Positions 21,865 to 33,680 of a stretch of DNA of 64,000 bases are shown here, in pieces. The notes beneath the pieces were generated by a model. The model saw only the letters and a program-made list of their open reading frames with translations. It did not search any database and had not been told where the DNA came from. Numbering within the stretch: position 1 is the stretch's first letter; every line of letters begins with the position of its first letter. A program made the position numbers and the translations under genes. Source of the DNA: Arachis hypogaea. Taxonomy: Eukaryota; Streptophyta; Magnoliopsida; Fabales; Fabaceae. The stretch covers positions 95,624,561 through 95,688,560 of the forward strand of contig NC_092039.1 in assembly GCF_003086295.3 (NCBI RefSeq), read 5' to 3'.

Positions 21865-23603
21865 TGATGAGCGGATAATTTGTATGCTTTTTGGCATTGT
21901 TTTTAGTATGTTTTTGGTATGATATAGTTAGTTTTTAGTATATTTTTATTAGTTTTTAGTTAAAATTCACTTTTCTGGACTTTACTATGAGTTTGTGTGT
22001 TTTTCTGTAATTTCAGGTATTTTCTGGCTGAAATTGAGGGACCTGAGCAAAAATCTGATTCTGAGACCAAAAAGGACTGCAGATGCTGTTGGATTCTGAC
22101 CTCCCTGCACTCGAAGTGGATTTTCTGGAGCTACAGAAGCCCAATTGGCGCGCTCTCAACGGCGTTGGAAAGTAGACATCCTGGGCTTTCCAGCAATATA
22201 TGATAGTCCATACTTTGCCCAAGATTTGATGGCCCAAACCGGCGTTCAAAGTTACCCTCAGAAATCCCAGCGTTAAACGCTGGAACTGGCACCCAAATGG
22301 GAGTTAAACGCCCAAACTGGCACTAAAGCTGGCGTTTAACTCCAAGAAGAGTCTCTGCACGAAAATGCTTCATTGCTCAGCCCAAGCACACACCAAGTGG
22401 GCCCGGAAGTGGATTTTTATGTCATTTACTCATTTCTGTACACCTTAGGCTACTAGTTTTCTATAAGTAGGACCTTTGACTATTGTATTAGGAGTCTTTC
22501 GATCTTTGGATCTTTTGATCATGTTTTTATGATTGAACCCTCTTTGGGAGGCTGGCCATTCGGCCATGCCTAGACCTTATGCTTATGTATTTTCAACGGT
22601 GGAGTTTCTACACACCATAGATTAAGGTGTGGAGCTCTGCTGTACCTCGAGTATTAATGCAATTACTATTGTTCTTCCATTCAATTCCGCTTGTTCTTGT
22701 TCTAAGATATCACTTGTTCTTCAACTTGATGAATGTGATGATCCGTGACACTCATCATCATTCTCACCCATGAACAAGGTGACTGACAACCACTCTTGTT
22801 CTACAAGCGATCAAGGCTCTAGTGAATATCTCTTGGATTCCTGATTGCACGATGCATGGTTGATCGCCTGACAACCGAGTGCTCGTCTGACAAACGAGCC
22901 AACCATTCCGTGAGATCAGAGTCTTCGTGGTATAGGCGAGAACTGATGGCAGAATTCAAGAGAATCCGGAAGGTCTAACCTTGTCTGTGGTATTCTGAGT
23001 AGGATTCAATGACTGAATGACTGTGACGTGCTTCAAACTCCTGACGGCGGGGCGTTAGTGACAGACGCAAAAGAATCACTGGATTCTATTCCGGCCTGAT
23101 TGAGAACCGACAGATGAATTCCGCTATGCTGTGACAGAGCATATGCAATCGCTTTCACTGAGAGGATGGGAAGTAGCCACTGACAACGGTGAAACCCTTG
23201 CTTAAGCTTGCCATGGAAAGGAATGAGAAGGATTGGATGAAGACAGTAGGAAAGCAGAGAGACGGAAGGGAAGGCATCTTCATGCGCTTATCTAAAGTTC
23301 CTACCAATGAATTACATAAGTATCTCTATCTTTACATTTGTGTTATTTTCGTTCATCACCATTACTATTTGAGTTTGCCTGACTAAGATTTACAAGATGA
23401 CCATAGCTTGCTTCAATACTAACAATCTCCGTGGGATCGACCCTTACTCGCGTAAGGTTTATTACTTGGACGACCCAGTGCACTTGCTGGTTAGTTGTGC
23501 GAAGTTGTGTAATGCCATGGTACTGAGCACCAAGTTTTTGGGGTTCATGACCGGGGATTATGAAGAGTTGTGAAAAAGTATTGTTCACAATTTCGCGCCA
23601 CCA
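21865..23603 (+). repeat. Element A 3' LTR
   Basis: This 1739-bp copy pairs with 1624-3362 and differs at about 16 places by eye. It is followed by the CTACC duplication at 23604-23608. Confidence 0.93.
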
Positions 23604-23939
23604 CTACCCATGTTATACAAATCTCTTGGCTTCAAGTGAATTGGTATGCACCATCTTTTTTCCATCTCATCATCAACATAATATACCATCTGGGTTTCAG
23701 AAGCTTTAATATATGGCTCGTCATCTTCATGTTCACTAGTATGTATGAGCCTTGTAAAGTTCACAGATAAAAAATTCAAATTGTCCTTTTTGATTCCTTT
23801 AGGACTAGTTGTGTTTGCCCATTAACGTTTAAATAAGAGAACTGTAAAGCCATTGTAGATAAGCTCAATGATGTCTACCAACTTTCCATAACAAGGTACC
23901 ACACCAAAGTTCATTCGGGTATCTTTACTACTTGAGTAA
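23604..23939 (-). pseudogene. CACTA TNP2 transposase, DUF4216-like piece
   Basis: Minus-strand reading from 23779 gives NFTRLIHTSEHEDDEPYIKA then QMVYYVDDEMEKRW and LKPRDLYNMG. This is the typical DUF4216 pattern of plant CACTA transposases, near the C-terminus of TNP2. The upstream sequence (23780-23939) is probably intron or decayed coding. The piece is isolated between A (left) and B (right). It joins, by order and strand, to 46321-46486 upstream and 1441-1623 downstream. Confidence 0.75.
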
Positions 23940-25168
23940 TGATGAACGGATATTTTATATGCTTTTTGGCATCATTTTTATATAGTTTTTATTATGTTTT
24001 ATTTAAGTTTTATTATATTTTCATAGGTTTTAGTGCAAAATTCATATTTTTGGATTCTACTTTGAGTTGTTGCATCTTATGATAATTTCAGGTTTTTTTG
24101 GCTGAAATTGAGGAGCTTTGGAAAAGTCTTAGTCAGAGACAGAGAAAGGACTACAAATGTTGTCGGATTCTGACTTCCGTGCAGTCGAAGGAGCATTTTT
24201 GGAGCTACATAAGCTTAAATGGCGCGCTCTCAATGGCATTGGAAAGCTAACATCCAGGGCTCTCTAGCAATATACAATAGTTCATACTTTCACTACAAGA
24301 AAAAGGTGCATTTGTAACAAAAAAATATTATTACAAAACGTCGAAATTTTGAAACAAAAGTTTTTTGTAACAAAAAAATGGTCCATTGCAGTAAGTCCCG
24401 TTACAAAAAGTTTTTGTAACGAAAAATGAAACTGTTACAATTCAAAATCATATTTTGTAACAATTTTTTTTGATACAAAAAACCAGAAGCCGTTACAAAA
24501 GTGGTAACAATTTTTGATCTTGAAGGTATTTTTCGTGACAGTCAATTTTTTTCCTATCAAAAAATTTTGTTACAAAATGTAACATGATTTTGTAACATAT
24601 TTTTCTTTAGTTACGAAAGCAAATTAATTATTTTGTAACAACTTTTTTTTATTACAAATTACATGCATAATTTACTAAATTATTTTTTAAATTAACTAAT
24701 ATATTAACAATGATAATAAGCAAGTTTACATGTATATAATATGCAAAAACATACATAAGTCAAACAAGATCTTTTTAGCTAAAATTATCTTGAAACAAAA
24801 TAACATTAGCTAGTGAGTACATTGATTAGTTCAACCAAAACATAAAAGTTCTAACATACAAAGTTCAACCAAAACATAAAAGTTCTAACATAGATTAGTG
24901 TCTCTATGCATCAAAACATTGTTGAGCGCTCAAAGTAGCATATGGTCACCATTTCAACACTCCTGTAAATAAGAAAAACCGAAAAAAAGAAGTTAGAAAC
25001 AAGATATAACACTAATTATAATTTTTCTACTAAGTTTTATCCAATAAAACATTTAAAAAATTAGAGATAAGATTCAGTCCTTATCTTTTGCAGACAAAGG
25101 GGACACAAATTCAAACCTATACCTCATTGAAACATTCTATTCATAAAAACAATAGTTGTATTTGTTTT

Positions 25169-25488
25169 CATAAAGAGATCAGGCACCCAAAGTGCGTAAA
25201 GTAGATCTCTCGCACGATGCTCTTCATACAAACGTAACATTATTAACACAGTTAGAAATGGAAGTTATAGAACATGGATAAACTATTACCTTTCCTCTTG
25301 CCTCCTCTTTGATCAATACAATTGGATGTCCCATTTGTTCCACGTATGTAGCTGCCAGTGGCACAGATATTGTGAACAGAAATACCAATTCCCCCTGCTG
25401 ATTTGCTAATGACAGCACACTCCTTCAAAGTACCATATATTCCCTCTATACTATCATCTTTCATATATATAAGGAAGCAACTACTCAA
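25169..25488 (-). pseudogene. RNR1: Captured ribonucleotide reductase large-subunit (RNR1) exons
   Basis: The minus-strand exon 25488-25290 reads [20 protein letters not shown], then [18 protein letters not shown] and [13 protein letters not shown], then DQRGGKRKG, with an AG acceptor before it and GT donor after it. This is the highly conserved core of the eukaryotic ribonucleotide reductase large subunit. About 15 codons present in normal genes are deleted between GTSN and DQRGG. A second piece, 25229-25169, gives EEHRARDLLYALWVPDLFM, the next conserved block; the sequence between (including the expected LEPWH region) is lost. The enzyme makes deoxyribonucleotides. This is a non-functional fragment carried by the transposon. 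Confidence 0.85.
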
Positions 25489-26129
25489 CTGTCAAGCATA
25501 TAAAGATAGCCAATTAAATCAGGTCTCCAATGATCAGTTCACCAACAGTGGGAAAAAATAAAACACAGGCTCACAAAAAGACAGGGAAAACCTTACTTGG
25601 CGTTGGCTCCTTTTTGCATGGAAAGTCAGGCGCAGATTTTTCTTAAGCTGGGTGCACTTCCACCAATTCTTTGTTTGCTTCCAACAATGGATGCTATGCT
25701 CTAACTATTTCTAACACTATGAAAAAGCTGCTATAGGAAAAACATAAGACGAATTAAAACAAGAAAAAAGAACAGCTATAGAGGAAGAACAGCCGAGATG
25801 AACCAGAAACCAGCAACCAAGCGATGCACAGCAACTAGGGAACCAAAACACCGAGAACTACCAGGGAGGAAGAACATCTGAAATGAACTAGACTAGTAGA
25901 GGCAGAGGACCAGGGACCAGAGGAGCAGAACAAGCAGAAGCAGTTTCAGTAATTCAACAGAACAACCAGCAAGGCAGCAACAATGAAATAAACAAGTCAA
26001 CAACCAGCACCAATCCATTAAATAGCTTACCATACTAAAGTTCGAAACTGAATCAAGGAATAGCTTACCATACCAAAGAGGTGAGACTAAATCGAGCAGC
26101 CACAATAACAACACTTGTTGCAACATTGG

Positions 26130-26960
26130 AACGGCTCAGAGCAAGGGGGCAGCAGCGAAATGATGGCTCCGACAGTGGCGTACGATGGAGCAACTCACGA
26201 TAAACAATCCCTGGCACAAACAATCTAAGCAACAACTCTTATAGTAACAAGGATTTTGACCGACGATGAGAAAAAAGCCAGAACAGGGCTAAAGCTTACC
26301 AAGGGGCTCCAATGGTGGCAAAACGGCGACGGAGCACAGCTCCTTGAATGGCAGGAGAAGAGGCTCATAGCGACGGTGACAAGTCGCGATGAGGGTGACG
26401 ATGGCAGGCTCACAGCAGACGCGACGCCTCTTCCTCTCTCCAGTTGGTTCTCCCTCGGCGTGGCGCTCTTCCTCTCGATGGCGATGCACACCTGCGACTC
26501 CATGGATGGCGACGGAACTTCGGCGGCACAACCCCCAACTCGCGACAGTGGCGGCGACGGTTGGACAGAACTCCCCTTCCTCGCGCAGCTCTCTCTCTCT
26601 CGACGTCATCCCCCTCTCGCGCGAACTCTCCTCTCGGTGGAACTGACGCGATGACGACCCAATAGTGACTGTGACGGCTCGGTGGCCCCAGTGGTGCGAC
26701 GAGGCTCGGCGGCCCCAGTGGCGACGGCGACAAGGCTCGGCAGCGGCGTCGCGTGATGGCGGTGCAGATAGTTCCTCCCCCGACGCTCTCTTCCTCTCTC
26801 TCGGATCCCCCTCTGCTCTTATCCCTTTCCTTATTTTCATTTCTTCTTTCTTTCTGTTTCAGAGTGTGTGTGTTGTGCTGCTAAATGGGAAAGGTGAGGG
26901 TAGTGTTGAGGTTTGGGGGGAGGTTGCAAGGCTGTTAGGGTTAGGTTAAAGGGGTTATGA
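26130..26960 (-). other. GC-rich segment inside the Pack-CACTA element
   Basis: This is a sharp GC-rich island in AT-rich DNA, with overlapping open frames on both strands that are probably a by-product of composition. The arginine-rich minus-strand frame 26840-26289 looks like the first exon and 5' UTR sequences often carried near the ends of peanut CACTA-type elements. It may be a captured promoter and first exon; the source is not recognised. Confidence 0.35.
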
Positions 26961-29309
26961 TTTGTTTGTTTAAAAATGATTTAGGAATTTAGGGTAAAAT
27001 CAAATTGGGAATTAGGGTTAGGATTTTTGATTTGGGGATAGAATATTTATTTTAAATCTAAATAAATTTTAAAAAATTGCTTTTAAGAAAATTATTACTT
27101 ATTAATTTACTAGTTGGCTCTTAATTAAGCATTCTAATTTAAAATATCAATAATTTTAAACTTAAATAAAATTTTTAGTTTAATTATCAAATTTTAGTTT
27201 AGTTACTTTTAATAAAATAGTTTATAAAAATAAATTTTTTAATGAATATATAAATTAAAAATAATTTATAATAATATATTTAATAATAATTATGTAAAAA
27301 TATTATTTTTAACAAATATTATTTTATTATTAATTTATAAATTATTTTTAAATAAACACTAATTAAAATAAAATTGGAGATACTTAAATTAATTTTTTTT
27401 CATAAAATTTAAAGTATTGAATTTAAAAATCTCAAATATTTAAATTAAATCATATAAATTTTTTATATTTTTTTAACTACTAAAACTTTAAATTATAACT
27501 AAATAATTATTCTGTTTAAATGACTTATTATTTAATTTTTAAAAGAATTTTTAATTTAAAATATCATTAATTTGACTTAAATATTTTTAGTAAAATAAAT
27601 TTTTGAATATAAAATCTTAAATAAAATAATAAATCTTAAATAACTCATTATGTTAATTTTCAAAAATTCAAAGTCTTACATTTAATATGTTAAAATAAAA
27701 TTTTTTATTAGTTGCAAAAAAATCTTTGAATTTTGTGACAAATAAATAACTTGTTACAAAAATATTGTATTTTGTGACAAATTAATTTTTTGTTACAAAA
27801 TATTTAGACCTTTTGAAACAAATAGATATTTTGTTACAAAATATTTTGAATTTTTGCAACTATATAATCTTTTGTTACAAAATATTATAATATTTTGCGA
27901 CAAAACAACAATTCGATACGAAAACCAACATAATTTGTAACAAAAGAAATCACGTTGTTACAAAATATTGAAATGTTTTGTAACAAATTTTTTTGTTGTT
28001 ACAAAATATTCTTATTTTGTAACAATAACTAATTATTGTTGCCAAAAAACCATAATTTGTAACAATTTTAAATTTGATACAAATTTTTTGTTACAAATGT
28101 TCCATTTTCTTGTAGTGTTTGCTCTGGAAATGAAGGTCCAAAACTGACATTTAACGCCAGCACTTCACCCTCTTCCTGGTGTTGGACGCCCAAAGGGAGC
28201 AACTGGTGTCCAACGCCCAAAAGAGAGCAACTGGCGTCCAACGCCAAAAAGGAGTCCAAAGCTGGCGTTCAACGCCCAAGAAGTTTACTAGCTCGTGGAG
28301 TCACCCTTGGCTCAATCCAAATACTCACTAAGTGGGCTCTAGAAGTGGATTTTTGCACTATCAACTTAGTTTATTCTATTTCTGTAATCCTTAGTTTCTA
28401 GACTAGTATATATAGAACAAAGATCACCCTTGTTAGAGATCTTTGCCCATTTGAACCTTTCATTACTTCTCTGTAAGCTATGAATCACTAACCTCCTAGA
28501 TTAAAGTTAGGAGCTTTGCTAATTCTTATGGATTAATAATATCATTGTTCTATTTCAATCTATGCTTGATTCCATTCTAAGATGTATCTTCGTTCTTCGT
28601 CCTAATGAATTGGGAGTGTAACTTGACCGTCATACCTATTCTATATGGGTTCTTGCGAGCCCTTGACGGGATAGTACTGAACCACAAGCTTGATTATACA
28701 TCTTTTAGATAGCTAATCCACGACTTCGTTGGGGACTTGGAGACATTAGTTCAGCTGAGGTGCGGGGGCGATTAGGGCTTTGTGGTATAGGTTAGAATCA
28801 TTGGAGCAGCATTCTCTGATTTGGAAGATCCGACCTTTTCTGTGGCGCTTTGATTAGAATCACCGAGGGAATGGATTGTAGGAGCTTCACCCTCGTTCAG
28901 ATTGGATGAACACTGACCTGGTGTTTGATCTGAAGTAGAGGAGATTAATAACCACTGACCTGGCGTTAATCACTTACAGCCTACCATGGAATGAATCATC
29001 AGAAGTTGGAATAAATAGTGAGAAAAGTTGACCCAAAAGGAGGAAGCATCTCCGAAGTCTCAACCGTTCTCTTATAATTAATTTCACACCAATTAAGTAA
29101 TCTTATCTTTATTTTGTTTTATATGTTTTTCACAACAACTATATTTTCTATCTGCCTGACTAAGATCTATAAGGTAGTCATTGCTTGTTCAAACCAACAA
29201 TCTTCATGGGATCGACCCTCACTCACCTGAGGTATTACTTGGACGACCCGGTGCACTTACCGGTCTATCTGTGTGAATATAGCGGAGTCAATTTTGTGTA
29301 CCAAGTTTT

Positions 29310-29327
29310 TGGTCCGTTGCCGGGGAT
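29310..29327 (+). other. Primer binding site of element B, one base short
   Basis: TGGTCCGTTGCCGGGGAT has TCC where A and C have CGCC. It is otherwise complementary to tRNA-Asp. Confidence 0.75.
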
Positions 29328-30778
29328 TATTTGAGTTTGACAAACTACCAGACTATCTTGTTGCTTAAATTAGGTACTTTTATGGTTTAATTGCTCTTTT
29401 AATTGTGTTTTTTGCTTTTTTTTTTCCAAAAATTTTTCAAAACCATTATCTGTTTTTTACCATCTATTTCCTTTTGAGTTTTCTATTTTGAGTTTTGTGT
29501 CAGTTCTTAAGTTTGGTGCCTCTTTTTATCTTTGGCCCCTTTGGTACTGTTGGTCTGTCTTTTCTTGAGTTTTTAGAAAATTATTCTTGTTTTTTTTCTT
29601 GGTATCCGAACTGTTCTTGTTACTTTCTTTTATTTGATTTCAAATTCTTTAAGTTTGATGTCTTTTGGTGTTTTTCTTGCAAATTTCAAAAAAATTGTGT
29701 CTTGGCTTTTGAAATTTTAATTTTGGGGCCTTTTTGTGTTTTTCTTTTCTTAAATTTTTGAAAAAATGTTCTTGAGTGTTTTTCATTGTATTCAAATTGT
29801 TATTAGTGTTTTTCTTTGTTTGATCTTAAAATTTTTAAGTTTGGTGTCCTTTTGTGTTTTTCCTTCAAAAATTTCGAAAATCATAACCTTTGATTTCAAA
29901 ATTATTTAAGTTTGGTGTTTCCTTATTTAGTAAAATTTAATTTTTAAATTTTAAATCCTATCTTTTCAAATCTTTTTCAAATCCTTATCATATCTTATCT
30001 TTTTCAAAATCTTTTCAAATCTTTATCTTATCTGTTTATCTTTCTCTAAATTTCAAAAAGATCCTATCTTATCTTATTTTAAATTCAAATTTTAAAATTC
30101 AAATTTTAAAATCTTTATATTATCTTAAATCAATTTCAAATTTCAAAATAAAATCTTTTTCAAAATTCAAATTCAAAAATTTTTAAAATCAAATATTTTC
30201 AAATCTTATCTTTCTAGATTCTTAATCTTTAAAATTTTAAATTTGAATTTTAAATCTTTAAATTTTAATTTTCAAAATCTCAAATTTAAATTTTAAATCT
30301 TTTAAATTTTAAATTTTAAATTTTTAAATCTTATCTTATCTAGTTTGAATCTTTCTTTTAAATTTTAAATTTCAAATATTTTTTTTCTTTTCAAATTCAA
30401 ATTTCAAATCTTTTTGTTTGACTTTCTCTTTTTGAATTTTAAAATTTTTAAAATCAAATCTGTTATTTTTCTTTTCAAATCTTGTTAGTTGATTGTTTGT
30501 CTTTCTTTTTGAATTTAAAAAATTGTTAAATTCTTTTCTTTCTAATTTTTTTATTTTATTTTTGAATTTTCTAATTAATTTTTCTATTTTTATTTATTAT
30601 TTTCAAATTTAAAAAAAATTAAAATTTTTAAATTCCTTTTTCCTCTTTAATTTTCTAATTCTCCCTCTTTATTCTCTTTTCTTTTAGATATCTCACTAGG
30701 AGCTCCCTATACTGTGACATAGTGACTCCTATTTTTCTTTGTCTCTTATTTATGTATGCAGGAACACCGAAAGTCACT
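29328..30778 (+). other. Element B leader
   Basis: The leader is T-rich and non-coding, with TTTTCAAATC-type low complexity from 29940 to 30660. AAGTTTGGTGT motifs lie near 29506, 29836 and 29907. Open frames here are low-complexity and not genes. Confidence 0.65.
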
Positions 30779-32461
30779 ATGAATCCAAAGGAGAATACAC
30801 AAATTGGGAGACCTCTGGGCTCCTATACATTTGACACTCCTACTGACTCAGATGACTTTAAAGTCAACATAGACCAGGTACTGCTATTACGGCAAAAGTG
30901 TCAGCTTCATAGACACCCACCGGAAGACTCCAGTAAGTTCATCTCTGACTTCCTGCAGTTCTATGACACGTAGAGGCCAATGGAATGGATCCTGAAGTTC
31001 CCAGGCTAAAACTCTTCCCATTTGCTCTAAGTGATCAAGCAAATGAATGGTGGTATATTGAGCTTAGAGGAAGTGTGAACACCTGGGATAAGGTTGTTAA
31101 CAAATTTTTGAACAGGTTCTCTCCCTCACAGAGATTAATTAAGCTAGTGACAGATGTTTAGACCTTTAGGCAGAAGGAGAGTGAGTCCCTCCATGATGCT
31201 TGGGAGAGGTACAAGCTGATGTTCAGAAATTGCCCTCCCCATATGTTTTCAGGATGGGGCAAGATGATCATCTTCTATGAAGCCATCTCTGAGATAGCCA
31301 AGAAGACAGTAGATCACTTTACAGGCGATTCTCTGTACTTTATAGAGGCACACGAAGAGGCAGATGAGCTCATTGAGATAGCTGCCTATAACCAGCACTT
31401 ATACTCCTATGAGGAGATCCTAGTTAAGAAAGAAGTTCTAGACATGAAAACTGTAGCCATACCCCCTGCTGAGATTTATAATGCTTCTAGTGATATAAGT
31501 GATAACTACCTTCAAAGAGACACTCACACCCACAACCCGTGGACACCTGAGCAGGTTAATATTCCTCTTACTGAGTTGTTTGAGGAGGTGCATCCCTATA
31601 GGGCCTTCACAGAAAGCCTGATGCTCTCTAGGAAGGAGACCTTAAAAGAAGGTGGAACAGTACTCTTCACCAAGGAGGCCGAACCTCAAGAGCCTGCTAC
31701 TGAGGGACTTAAAGCAACCAAGGACTAGGAGGATCCTGAGAATGCCATTAAGCACGTCCCTACAGAGGATAAGGAACCTCAAGTTGACTCTTCTCTGGGC
31801 GTGCAAGAGGAGCCTGTGATTCCCCACAGAGCACGCCCTTACAGAGGTGAAAGAGCCTCAAGAGCTACCTTTCCTAGGCATGCAAACAGAACCAGAAGGT
31901 GAGCAACTGGCTCATTTTCTAGCAACACTCAAAAAGCTGCAAGTCAATATCTCTTTGACAGAGGTATTGGAAAAGAAAACCCACTATACGGCCTATCTAA
32001 AAGGCATTTCTTTTGACAAGAAGGACCTAAGGGGAGATGAGACTGTGGTACTGCCCGAAAAGTGTAGTGCTTTAGTCCAGAATGAACTACCAAGGAAGAT
32101 GCCAGATCCAGGGAGCTTTCAGATTCTATGCACTACTGGAAAGATCACTCTTGACAAAGCCCTGTATGATCTTGGCTTAAGTTTGAATCTGATACCTTCA
32201 TCTGTGATGAAGAAGCTGGAAATACAAGAGGCACAAGCAACAAGGATTACCCTACAAATGAATAACCAGTCTTTGAGGCAAGCACACAAGCTAGTGGAGA
32301 ACGTACTGGTAAAGGTTGGCGAGCTCTTCTTCCCTGCAAGCTTTGACATGGGAGAGGATGTGAATGACTTCATCATTCTCAGAACCTCACTCTTGGCCAC
32401 TAAAAGAGCTATGATAGATGTTGAGCAAGCAGAGAAGCCACTGAGGTTGCATGGGGACTAG
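30779..32461 (+). pseudogene. Element B gag-protease remnant
   Basis: Gag starts MNPKENTQIGRPLGSYT and runs to DFLQFYDT, then hits a stop at about 30972. Reading reappears in 31219-31728 (MFRNCPPHMFSGWGKMIIFYEA, EEADELIEIAAYNQHLYSYEE) and 31847-32461, where the protease is recognisable (DPGSFQILC, ALYDLGLSLNLIPSSVM, LVENVLVKVG). At least two stops and frame changes break it. There is no RT or integrase afterwards; the conserved block follows at 32921, so loss of pol is ancestral, as in A. Confidence 0.8.
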
Positions 32462-33011
32462 ATGGTGTTCAAAGTTTTTAACCATCTATTGCCCCTGACA
32501 AGGGAGGCACTTGCATAAAGGATTTATCATTTAAGCCTCCTCCCTTGGATAGAACCAATTCAACCTCCCTACTACTAAACGTAAGTGTGGTGTCGGGTGT
32601 ACACTATCAACTAAGGAAGAGGGTCCTAAGAGAAAGATGCCTAGGGGATGGAGGACCAAAAAGATCCCTACTGAAGGCTTCTCACCATGAAAGATGGTAA
32701 TATTCACTTATCTCATCATAGTATTCACCATAGAAGAGGGAAATGGCACAAAGGGACACCAACATATTGCTGCAAGCCCAACCCTGCCTCATGCAGTGAA
32801 CAAGATCCTGTTTCTTGAGCGTATTAAGCTAATCCCTGAGAGCACAGGAAGGACGCTCCCAGTAAGGAGTAAGAATTTAATCCTCTATGACTACTTTCCT
32901 CCTTGAAAGGAGCTGTTCGTCAAGCTAATGACGGTAAAGAAGCGCTTGTTGGGAGGCAACCCAACCATGAGTAGAGTACTTTTGTTTTTCTTTATTAGTT
33001 TAATTCCTTTA
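32462..33011 (+). other. Element B region after gag, with conserved block at 32921-32963
   Basis: This is non-coding sequence with the motif TAAGTGTGGTGT near 32584. The block CAAGCTAATGAC plus GCTTGTTGGGAGGCAACCC is shared with A and C. It ends at the Harbinger insertion. Confidence 0.65.
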
Positions 33012-33680
33012 GGTAGCGTTTGTTTCGAAGTACTGGGACGGAGACTGGGACTCAGTATCATGTTTGTTGGCCCAGAGACTGATACTAAAAGTACAGTCTC
33101 TGTCTCTAAAATTTCAGTATTTCAGTACCTCCAAAATGTAGGGACACTAGAGACTAAAATTTTTGGAGACAAAGACTGAAATTTAACTAATATTTTTTTT
33201 TCCAAAATCCCCCTCAATCCAATTTTATAATTCCAAATTCACCATCTTTACAAATCTAATTAGATCTCCTTCTAATGTGTTTGTATTATCAAATGCTGGA
33301 CCACCATCAAAGAGACATTCGTAAAGCCTCTACCATATCGCCGCCTTCAGGACCACCATTTCCTACTCCTCGTTGTAGCCACTGTGATCAAGGTAACTCG
33401 CCATCGCATCTTCATCTTCGTAGTCAATATGTTTGCGTTTGTTCATGTTCTCATCTTCCATCCTCTCTTTGCTTGTCTTCTCTTCTTTATTCGCATTTCT
33501 GTCGTAAATGGCTTCTTTTTTCTTAGGGTTTATGGTAGCACTTTCTTCTATACTCTCTATGTATGAAGCTTGTCTTTTTTTGGGTTTTTGTTTTTGTTGC
33601 AGAATTCTTTTTACATGAGGTTGTAGAACGTACGTAACTTGTTACAGAATTTGTTGTTGCTTTTGTTTTTAAAGAATTTG

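Larger units (their letters stand above)
1624..23603 (+). mobile_element. Element A: non-autonomous Athila-like LTR retrotransposon, interrupted by element C
   Basis: The element is bounded by two LTRs of identical length (1739 bp), which start TGATGAGCGG and end GCCACCA. A perfect 5-bp duplication CTACC flanks it at 1619-1623 and 23604-23608. Without the nested element C it is about 10.4 kb. It has a tRNA-Asp primer site, a long leader, a gag-protease gene, palindrome arrays and a second ORF, but no reverse transcriptase, RNase H or integrase, so it must have been moved by proteins supplied by another element. By eye the LTRs differ at about 16 positions (about 0.9%). It resembles what I recall of the peanut Feral element, the non-autonomous partner of FIDEL; this was not verified. 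Confidence 0.9.
24291..28117 (-). mobile_element. Pack-CACTA element carrying ribonucleotide reductase exons
   Basis: The terminal inverted repeats are CACTACAAGAAAA at the left and TTTTCTTGTAGTG at the right. A 3-bp duplication TTT (24288-24290, 28118-28120) is proved by the undisturbed site in the other LTR near 45165. Both ends, about 24300-24680 and 27700-28110, are packed with TTTGTAACAAAA-type subterminal repeats, the usual transposase binding zones of CACTA elements. No transposase is encoded. The interior holds host-derived exons at 25169-25488 and a GC-rich segment at 26130-26960. Between 26960 and 27700 it is very AT-rich with nothing recognisable. Confidence 0.92.
23940..29303 (+). 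repeat. Element B 5' LTR, split by a Pack-CACTA insertion
   Basis: The LTR parts are 23940-24290 and 28118-29303, about 1534 bp together, pairing with 44813-46320. Palindromes with altered cores (GGTGTTGGACGCC, GGCGTCCAACGCC, GGCGTTCAACGCC) lie at 28178-28276. A TATATATA box lies at 28407-28414. Confidence 0.9.

Noticed and set aside
26256..26949. Many overlapping open frames on both strands
   Set aside because: A GC-rich island lowers stop frequency; at most one minus-strand exon is plausible.
29495..29761. Phe/Leu-rich 88-codon frame in the B leader
   Set aside because: T-rich non-coding sequence; looks like a membrane protein only by composition.
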